Both the position numbers and the translations under genes were made by a program. 64,000 nucleotides of DNA from positions 62,001-126,000 of the forward strand of contig BCHX01000001.1 in the NCBI GenBank assembly GCA_001599755.1, read 5' to 3'. This document shows positions 56,117 to 64,000 of this stretch, piece after piece; position 1 is the first letter of the stretch; each line of letters opens with the position of its first letter. The stretch is from Gliomastix tumulicola (Eukaryota > Ascomycota > Sordariomycetes > Hypocreales > Bionectriaceae). The notes below the pieces were generated by a model that did no database searches, was not told the DNA's origin, and saw only the letters and a list, made by a program, of their open reading frames with translations.

Positions 56117-57422
56117 ATTGACAATGGCTGTTACCGACAGGACTTGAGGCCAAGAAAAGGGCTCTAGGAGGGAACCCGCGTCATAAGCATGGCATTCATC
56201 CTCGCTTTATACAGGGGAATCAGGGAGCACCCGTCTCGTCGGCCAAGCTGAGCCAAGTAAATTTGATTGAGTACAAGACCAGGAGCTATCACATGGCTTG
56301 TCAAATTTATCCGGCGGGAAATACATTCTTGAGAGTCTAGACCAGTCCTCGTCGCTGCCATTCAACGCACCCGCATCCCTAGCATGTGACGGCTGCAGTA
56401 CGTCAATGTCGCCAAACCGGGTCGACCCCCCGGGACACCGACCCCGAGAGATGCCATTGCTACGTTTGGTTGGGGTAGTAAGTCCCTTAATAGTGAGCAT
56501 TTCTGCTGATCCGGGCGATATCCCGACGATAAAGGGTGGGATCGACTAGGGAAAAGTCCATCAATCACCGTGCACCAATTTCCCCCAGGCCTAGAGTGCT
56601 CGGGGACCGACCCTCAAGAGCAATTTCCCAGCTTTTTGACATGGCTGTTTTCAGCCTGAATCCTGCAGCATCGCTTGATGGAGGCTGGGCATCGCCCGGA
56701 GCACGTTGACTCCGCTCCGAGATCTGAAAACGACACGGAGACAGGGTTGCGCTGCATCCGAATCTCCAGGAACAGAATGACGCCAAGTGGATGGCCAAAA
56801 ATGAAGGTTATAATCTTGTCTGTGAGCCGGGATGGGCCAATAATTGGTTATTGGCAACCGGTTGAATATCCATTGCGTGATGACGCCGCGGAATCTGCTA
56901 CTGTTCTCTACCATTGACCAATGAATGCTTGACGCCACCACACTCGATGTTAATGGGATACTGCAGTACGTGGTTCAATACTCTTTGACTGCACAGTATT
57001 GCGCTCAGTGATATTCCGGACAAGTGAATTTATATCCACTGAGTCGCAGCCATCTCTCTACATGATAACTCGAAGATATTGAGCCTTCGATAATGTGATT
57101 CGTTCTCCAAGTCCAGGCATGAATATGTTGCAACCCCATTCTCACTCGCAACGAGGGAAGCAAATGTAATGTTGCTATAGATGCTCAAATATTACGACAG
57201 TGCTGAGCATGACTAGCTGCCCTGCAAGGTCTAACAACAACTGGACTCCATTGAGCACCTCGCCAAGCAGCAGTCTTCTTTCCTGTAACCTCGTTTATTT
57301 CACGGGATTGGGAAAGTCTTGGTATACCCATGTCACCGTCGATTCAATATATACATCTATCTATAGTGTCTGCTAAAGACTACAGAATGGAACACCTACA
57401 CGCCGAGTCCGAGGGTACGAGA
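56117..57422. other. 1.3-kb promoter region of GH10; no gene seen
   Basis: Contains only short frames on both strands. No clear GGCTAA xylanase-regulator site was noticed close to the start, unlike the GH11 promoter. Confidence 0.5.
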
Positions 57423-59086
57423 TCACTTCTTGTACCACGAAGGAATCGACTGGGGATAGTGGAACAAGTCATCACGATCAACAGTCGTCTTGATGCCCTT
57501 GAGCCTCTCCAGGTTGCCAGCGTAATACTGGTGGAGGGCCTCGTCACGGTCAAGTTCGGTGTCGATGTAGTTGGCATAGCGTCCCCAAGCACCCGCCGGC
57601 AGCTCGTCCTTGATGCTGTTCATGAGCCCATCCAGGAAGTCGATCTGGGGCTGGTTGTCGCCGCCGACTGTGTCGAAGACGGTGGAGAGCTGCCACAGCC
57701 AGAGCTTGTCGCGGTGGGCAAACGAGGTCTTGTAGGAAGGAGTGGCAATAACGCCGGAGTTGGGGTCGCCGTAGACGTCCATCTGAGCCCACCAGCCAGG
57801 AGCATCAAGGCTCATGGCGGTGTCGAACCAGTAGTCGACCCAAGAAGTGACAGCCTCCTCGGACAGCTTCTTGGTAACCAGACTGGAAGTGTAGGCATTT
57901 TGGCGCTGTGAGAAGTAGAGAGTCAATACTGCTTCCATCATTTGATCACATGCTGAGAGAACTTACCCCTTCGTACGGGAAGGTGATGTTGAGAGCATCT
58001 CCATACGACCACGCCTCCATGTGCTCCAGCCAGTCGCCGCTCTCAACGCGAGTGATGTTGGAGTTCCAGAGAAGCTTCAGAGGCTCCGTCAGAACCTCCA
58101 GGGCCTCACGACCGTCAGCTTCCTCGCCGTGGTAGACGACCTCCAGAGTCTGCTGGCGGCCACCGCCGAGACCAAGGCGCATGTTGAGCTTCGGGTCGAT
58201 GCCACCAGAGGCCACGACCTCCTGGAAGGCAAGAAGGCCCTCGATCGTCTCCTCCTTGGTGCCGCCCGTGACGTTGGAGCTGATGGAGAACCACGTCAGG
58301 GTCTCGGGGAGCGGGAAGGTGTTGAACTCGAACTCGACTGCGATGCCAAAGGAGGAACCTGCACCACGGAGCGCCCAGAAGAGATCGGAGTTCTGCTTCT
58401 CGGAGGCGTAGACGAGACTGCCATCGGCAAGCACGACCTTGGCACCGACGAGCCAGTCCAGAGCCAGGCCGTGGGTGTGGGAGCTGAAACCAAAGCCACC
58501 GTGGGTGACATGCCCGCCAACTCCAACACTATACGACGCTTCTGTCAGCAAAGAGATTCCCCCCAGAAACCCTCAAGGATGATAGATATGCCAAAAACAA
58601 GGCCTCGGGAGATACGAACCTGGGGCATGTTCCGTGAGAGATGCCGCGTCGGCCCTGCTCGAAGAGCTTGGAGGCAACAACGCCCAGGCGGGTACCAGCA
58701 GAGACGACAGCGATGTTGTCATCACGGAGAGTCACCTCATACTTGTGGTCGAGCTGGATGACCAGCTGGCCGTCGTTGCCACCGAGCCCGAAGGACGCGT
58801 AGCTGTGGCCGCCGCTCTTGGCCGAGACCTTGACCTCGTTCTCGGCCGCGCACACGACGGCGCCCTGGACATGCTCCGTCGTGGTGGCGATGACAATGGC
58901 CAGGGGCGTCACGGTGACGCGCAGGTTGAAGGGCTCGATGGCCTCGTCCCACTCCGTCGACGCGGTGTCGAGGAAGGGGATGGACGCGTCATCCAGACAC
59001 GCCTTGAGACCGTCGGCATTCTGCGCGACCACCTTGGAGGAAAGAGAGGCCGCAAGGGCGAGGGAGAGCGCGGAAATGGACCTCAT
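57423..59086 (-). CDS. AA7 gluco/chito-oligosaccharide oxidase-like enzyme, secreted
   Basis: Complement of exons 57423..57905, 57967..58528, 58620..59086; 503 residues. The ATG at 59086 gives a signal peptide (SISALSLALAASLSS to VVAQ); the frame opens 69 bp earlier but that would bury it. Bicovalent FAD motifs are present: histidine in KSGGHSYASFG, and cysteine in HGTCPSVGVGGH, which is completed across intron 1. C-terminal BBE segment: QYYAGNLERLKGIKTTVD, then the FHYPQSIP ending typical of glucooligosaccharide oxidases. It oxidises the reducing end of oligosaccharides to lactones, making H2O2. With the nearby GH10 it can act on released xylo- or cello-oligomers. Confidence 0.92.
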
Positions 59087-61361
59087 GCTTCCTGCCGTCT
59101 TCGAATTGTGTCCCGACTTGGATGATTCTGGTCTTGCACTGTCGATCCTGACCATTCTGCAGAGCGGGCGGGCCTCAGTGTGTCTTTTATACCGCGCGCG
59201 CGCGCTGCTGAAGGACCGGGCTCTCTCTTGGCTCCCAGGAATTCAACGGACTAAAACCTCTCACATCCCGGATGGTCTGAGTGTCCCTCGTTCAAGGGGT
59301 CCAGTCAGCGCCATGCTGTCAGGCGGCGCACGTAAGCTCGTCTGGGAAGCCAGCACGATGATCACCACCCGCATCAGCTTACAGCCAGGTCCCCCTGTAC
59401 TCACGATAAGTTCGGGGTACGTCGTTCCGCTCTCGGACAGTCACACGGGCGCGGTCCCCTACTGAATGTACTCGTACAATCTCAGGCACCACGGCCACTG
59501 GGCTATTCTGTAGCGCTTGTTTCACATTGAGATCTCACTATCACGGGTGTAGATCCCTCGTGGCCGCCGTCACAGTGAGAATTCCTGATCTCAAGCCCGA
59601 TCTGCAGGTTACCATTGAGAGAAATAATTGGAGCAGTCATCCATCCCCAGTAACTAAGTCCCCCATCCTCAGCAGTGCCCCCAAGGATCAGCGGGATCAG
59701 GAGCGACGGCCCGTGCTCCCTTGAGGGGGGGAAAAGAAAAGCTCAGCCGCCCCCTAAGCAAGCCAAGCTTGGTGGCACAAGATCTCCCGAGCGCCATATG
59801 CCAGATAAACGCAAGAATTGAGGAGGAATCTCCCGTTTGAAACAGTCCGGCCTTAAGCGAGATGCCGCACGCGCGCGCGGGAGCTCGTGAATCTTCAGAT
59901 GACAGCAAACGCAGCTAGATTCTTCGATGCTACTACGTGGCAGCCCCAGGAGAGTGGCTTCTTCTCCACCCCCTTTTCCCGCCCTTCACTTCCCCTTCCC
60001 CTTCCCCCCCATTCCATTCCATTCCGCTCGTTAAGAACATGGAGCAAGGTGGGGGTTCGTTCTATCACTGCCGAGTCTCTGCTAATATCTCTTGACGACA
60101 TGAGAGAGAGAGCGGATGTCGTCAAACAGCCCTCGTTCATCTGCCGTACCCATGGACTTTATCTCGCGCTATTGACTTTAGCTGCCGGGAATGTTTAATC
60201 TGGCGAGGACACCAAATCCCCGTTGCCGAAATGAGGCTGGCGCCACATCGCCAAATGGCCGGCTGGAAGGTTCCGTTCAAGTCCTGACGACAAATGGCGT
60301 TTGTACGTGAAGAGATTCGGATCGGCGGCTTGTGGAGTGGACGGTGCCTGCGTCTGTCTGTCATCTTCTGGCACATCCAAGGCAGCGGCGCTCTTGCCCG
60401 GTTGGCCATGCGCCGGCCGCCTTGATTGCTGGTATATGAACGGAATCCTTCATCGGCGTCGGCCCTACTCGGGGACCGGTTAGAGCTGAGTAGGCTTACT
60501 GCGAAGGGTCAGCCGAGACGGCCTTGTATTCCACATCTTACGACCCCCCAGCTTTGTCCCCAAGGCGGCCACGGGCCGTAGAGGCTCAAATGGATGCAGG
60601 GACTCGTTCGCCATCGTACGAGTACAGTCAGATATCAGGGTATTGTGCCTCTGGGGTCTGACCACTTTTTGGACCTCGCGGTGTGGTCAATATGGGGTTG
60701 CCTGATGAGGGCAGTGAATATCAAAGACGGTATTATAGCCTCGAGTAGGGTATTGGTAGCTAACCCTTCATGCATACGGGCCCATTGTCCCGAGTATTGC
60801 GAGAAGCTGGGGAGGAGAGCAGGAGATTATGAAGCCTCCCTCCATGCATACCATACGGCTTGTCGAGGCCTAAACTTGTCCAAGAGCCCTCCCTTGGGGC
60901 ATGGCATGGGCAATCCTTGAAGCTGATATTGAGGAAATGAATCAAATGACCGAGGACGGGGTATTGACTTGCGCAGTATCGTATCATGGCCAAATCACCC
61001 AGCTTCCAAAGCCCCCAGGACGCAGACATTACTTACACTGCCGAGATGAGGCTCCGAGATCCTCCCACCCAGAGTCACATTCAACATTAGCCGTTGGTTA
61101 AGCCGGCGATCCTATAATAGCCGCAGCTAGACATGCAGCTCGTTGGTCACGCGATGAAATCATTCAGATGCTGGAGACGGCGTCTATTGGCTATGCTCTT
61201 AATACTAGGGCCTGATAGGACTACCAAGGCAGCAATCGGTCTTAAGAAAGACGCACACCTCCGGCTAATATTTTTTTAATTTTCCTCTGTTTTTTTACCC
61301 CTTTCCCCTCCGACCATGCTCATTCAGAGCCGCAAGCACACTCTGCGAAATGGCGAGAGCT
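59087..61361. other. 2.3-kb intergenic region without a supported gene
   Basis: Largest gene-free stretch. GC-rich patches (CGCGCGCGCG near 59200) and a CCATT run near 60010; no coding or RNA signature found. Confidence 0.5.
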
Positions 61362-64000
61362 CTAGAGCCCGGCCATCTTGGATGTTGGCTGCTTGAGATT
61401 GGGCAGGAACATCGTCAGCGACGCAACAATGACAGGTAAGACGCTGACGAACTCGCCGAGGCCAGCGTACGCGGGAGGGATGCGAAATTTGACCCAAGCA
61501 CCGCTGGCCATGGTGATGGCGAGGACATTGTAGATGGCAGACCAGATGAAGTTGAAGGCCATGCGGTTGAAGGCGGCGCGACTGACGTTGAGCAGGAAGA
61601 GAATACCCTCCAGACCGTTGAGCAGAACAGCATCAGCGGCTGCCTGCGTGACATCGCTGCCCCCGAGAGAACCACCAATCTGGATGCCGACATTTGCCTG
61701 AGCCACAGCCACGGCGTCGTTCGTCCCATCACCACAGAACACGACATAACGGGAGCTGTCCTCCATGATGGATGCGACATAGTCACGCTTCTCAGGTGGA
61801 GTGCGCTCAGCGGCAACATTCTCCTCGGGAATCCCAACGGCACGAGCCACAGACTGAACGGCCAGGGTCTGATCGCCTGAGACAAGATGGACGTTGATGT
61901 TGCGCGCTTTGAGCTCGGAGATGACACGGGATGCCTCTGGGCGGATCTGGGTGCGAAGACCAAAGATCACTAGGGGAGTGGAATCGAGAGTAACAACGAG
62001 GGTGGTAAGACCGTCCTCTTGAACAGATTGAACAACTGGATGCGTATCGGTTTTGGTCCAGCGAGGATGGCCCGCTCGGAGCACCTTGGTTTTGAGAACT
62101 GCCTCAATTCCAGCACCGGGGACAACGTGGATGTCAGTAACTTCATCCGCGACCTTGTTGCTAATCGTAGAGCTTCTGAGGTGTTTATAGACAGCTGCAG
62201 AAACAGGGTGTTTGCCGCCTGCGACCAGGATGCTCGTCATGGCAGCTGCGAGTTCCTGATCATCCGTGAGGTACTTCTCATCCACCACAATGAGGTTCGC
62301 TTCGGTGATAGTGCCAGTCTTGTCAAAGACAATGTCGGTAGCCTTCCTTGCACGTTCGGTAGTCTCAGCCGACTTGATGATGACACCTCCTCGAGCAGCA
62401 ATACCTCCAGCAACCACGAGGACCATTGGGACGGCAAGACCAAGTGCACAGGGACAGGCCACAGCTAGGGTAGCGACAAAGTACGTGACCGCCTCTAGAA
62501 CGGCCTCACTGGTCCTGTAGTCACGGACTTCGAGGCCAACGGCAATCCAGACACCCAGAACAATCAGAGAGATGGTAGAGACTACGGGAACGAACCACCC
62601 AGCAACTTTGTCTGCAAGATCCTGGATCTTGGGTTTGGCGTTGGCCGCCTCATCGACGAGACGCGCGATATCGGTAACTGTGTTCTTGCCAGGGAGGCGC
62701 TCGAGATGGACGAGGACGGAACCGTCACCGTTGATGGTCCCTGCGACAACCGAGTCCCCGACTTTCTTGAGTACAGGCAGAGGCTCACCCGTAAGCATGG
62801 ACTCGTCGATCTCAGTGAAGCCCTGGAGAATGGTGCCGTCGGTAGGCACACGAGAGTGCGGCAGCACCCTGAACTGGTCCCCGTACTGCAGGAGACGGGC
62901 GTCGATCTCACGATCCTCCTTGCCGGCCTCCGCCAGGACGGCCGTAGTAGCCTGCATAGATCTGACAGAGACAGCGGCGATGGCCTTGACACGTGCAAAA
63001 GTGGCGATGAGCCTTCCAGCGAGAATCAGCGTGATGAGGAGGGTGCTTGTCTCGAAGAACTCGGACGTGCCAAAGGGCTTTCCGGCCATCTGGAAGCTAA
63101 AGGCGACGATGGAGTAGACGAAGGCGGCAGTGATGCTGATAACAACAAGCATATCCATCTCAACAGTGCGACTGTAGAAAAGAGTCGAGAGAGCAGGGCG
63201 GTAGAACTCGGGGACGGCAATGGCTTGAACAAGTGTTCCAAGCACGACTGAGACAATAGCTTTGGTCGTCTTGTTGGTGAGATCCTCGCCCCAGGCAAGC
63301 GTGACGACAGGAAGGGTGAAGAGAAGAGCGAGACCCGTCTTGACTGTCTGGTCCCAGAGTCTGCGACGCCCATTCTCCAGCTGAGGATCGGCCTCAGGGG
63401 GCGCAAGCCCTTCAATCTGGCTCTCGATCTTGCCGAACAAGACCCTTGCCCCAATCACAGTAGGGTCGTAAGCAAAACGAAGCGTCTTCTTGTCCCTCAA
63501 GAAGCAAACATCAGTCACACCCTCTGGGGCCGCCTCCCGAGCAAGTGCCTTGGCATTCTCACGGCAAATCACATCAAGGAAGTAGTCACCTCCGACCATG
63601 CGCGTGAGACGGAATCCGGATCCAGCGGCGGCGTGGCGCACTGCCTCATCGGGCGAGGTCAAATGGGTGTTGACGGTGAAGTCAGCGCGGCCGGCGATGA
63701 AGTTGACACGGGCCTGTGAGACGCCGTGAGTGGCAAGCAGAACGCGGGTCAACTTGTCGCCGCAGCTGGTGCAGTCCATTCCGGCAACGGCGATGGTGAC
63801 GATGTCGTGGTCAGCGGCTTTCTCGAGGTCGAAGTCCTGGTGGGTGCTCTGCACAGCGGCGTGAGAGTGGCCAGTGCAGCAGCCTTTGTCTGCATGGCCG
63901 TGTGCATGGCCGTGGTCGTCGTGATCATGGTCATGATCGTGGTCATGATCGTGGCCGTGATCGTGTCCGTGGTCGTGGTCGTGATCATGCTGATGGGCGT
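61362..64000 (-). CDS. P1B heavy-metal ATPase (CPC type), N-terminus off window
   Basis: The frame is open from 61362 to the window end; the annotated part is about 879 residues and the start lies beyond 64000. From the N-terminal side: a His/Asp-rich tract (about 35 residues, over half of them His), CCTGHSH, an HMA domain with GMDCTSC, and a second ferredoxin-like domain lacking CxxC. Then the membrane core: actuator TGEPLP, TM6 CPC in VACPCALG, phosphorylation DKTGT, GGKHPVS and GDGTNDA. CPC and GMDCxxC fit Cu+ or Cd2+/Zn2+ export. The last span reads LGEFVSVLPVIVASL and lacks the usual Met-Ser-Ser of copper pumps, so ion choice is open. No intron seen here. Confidence 0.9.
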   Translation of the reverse strand, partial: AHQHDHDHDHGHDHGHDHDHDHDHDHDDHGHAHGHADKGCCTGHSHAAVQSTHQDFDLEKAADHDIVTIAVAGMDCTSCGDKLTRVLLATHGVSQARVNFIAGRADFTVNTHLTSPDEAVRHAAAGSGFRLTRMVGGDYFLDVICRENAKALAREAAPEGVTDVCFLRDKKTLRFAYDPTVIGARVLFGKIESQIEGLAPPEADPQLENGRRRLWDQTVKTGLALLFTLPVVTLAWGEDLTNKTTKAIVSVVLGTLVQAIAVPEFYRPALSTLFYSRTVEMDMLVVISITAAFVYSIVAFSFQMAGKPFGTSEFFETSTLLITLILAGRLIATFARVKAIAAVSVRSMQATTAVLAEAGKEDREIDARLLQYGDQFRVLPHSRVPTDGTILQGFTEIDESMLTGEPLPVLKKVGDSVVAGTINGDGSVLVHLERLPGKNTVTDIARLVDEAANAKPKIQDLADKVAGWFVPVVSTISLIVLGVWIAVGLEVRDYRTSEAVLEAVTYFVATLAVACPCALGLAVPMVLVVAGGIAARGGVIIKSAETTERARKATDIVFDKTGTITEANLIVVDEKYLTDDQELAAAMTSILVAGGKHPVSAAVYKHLRSSTISNKVADEVTDIHVVPGAGIEAVLKTKVLRAGHPRWTKTDTHPVVQSVQEDGLTTLVVTLDSTPLVIFGLRTQIRPEASRVISELKARNINVHLVSGDQTLAVQSVARAVGIPEENVAAERTPPEKRDYVASIMEDSSRYVVFCGDGTNDAVAVAQANVGIQIGGSLGGSDVTQAAADAVLLNGLEGILFLLNVSRAAFNRMAFNFIWSAIYNVLAITMASGAWVKFRIPPAYAGLGEFVSVLPVIVASLTMFLPNLKQPTSKMAGL
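63868..63999 (-). repeat. Degenerate His-Asp coding repeat
   Basis: Near-hexameric CAYGAY/CACGGC units on the minus strand encode alternating histidine and aspartate or glycine at the N-terminal side of the P1B ATPase. It runs to the window edge. Confidence 0.85.

Noticed and set aside
1..64000. CRISPR arrays, IS elements or intact transposons
   Set aside because: No repeat-spacer pattern, transposase or terminal inverted repeats recognised; the gene structure is eukaryotic.

Overview
The window reads as nuclear DNA of a filamentous ascomycete (Pezizomycotina). Nearly every gene has one to ten short spliceosomal introns of about 47-101 bp, with GT..AG ends and CTRAY-type branch points. The gene content also fits: Zn2Cys6 transcription factors, a HET-domain gene, a CBM1-bearing xylanase, an AA7 oxidase and plant cell-wall depolymerases. 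A plant-associated or plant-litter species is the likely source; that is inference. Exon models were built by hand from splice signals and reading-phase continuity, and phases close exactly in every multi-exon model given.

Layout. 0-4.2 kb: a partial Gfo/Idh/MocA oxidoreductase, an 11-exon Zn2Cys6 factor whose zinc cluster is split by two microexons, and a HET-like remnant. 5.5-12.2 kb: a pectin block with a PL4 rhamnogalacturonan lyase, a PL3 pectate lyase and a Zn2Cys6 regulator. 12.3-19.9 kb: two divergent pairs, GST/SDR and Baeyer-Villiger monooxygenase/MFS permease. Their two intergenic promoters share a repeated CGGYTAYGG-type motif, which suggests one small co-regulated detoxification or catabolic cluster. 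20.1-28 kb: two divergent Zn2Cys6 factors, a hotdog thioesterase and an 806-residue fusion of an enoyl-CoA hydratase with an acyl-CoA ligase. 29.6-32.8 kb: a cysteine-synthase-like/rhodanese fusion and a GH11 protein that lacks the acid/base glutamate.

33-44.4 kb: a possible glycolipid or surface-glycan block with a type II membrane protein of unknown function, an acyltransferase-3, a GT32 mannosyltransferase and a full-size ABCB exporter. 45.6-54.6 kb: an intronless luciferase-like (SsuD-type) monooxygenase, a BBE-type FAD oxidase, a HET-domain protein and a polytopic membrane protein. 54.7-59.1 kb: a GH10-CBM1 xylanase and an AA7 oligosaccharide oxidase. 61.4-64 kb: a heavy-metal P1B ATPase that runs off the window end with a histidine-aspartate-rich N-terminus.

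How it fits together: secreted pectin and xylan enzymes (PL4, PL3, GH10, GH11, AA7) are scattered among regulators and redox enzymes. The best-supported functional unit is the 12.3-19.9 kb four-gene group, joined by shared cis elements. The thioesterase and the hydratase-ligase fusion may extend it into acyl-CoA catabolism of a ring-opened product, but I see no copy of the motif in their promoters. No tRNA, rRNA, CRISPR array or intact transposon was recognised.
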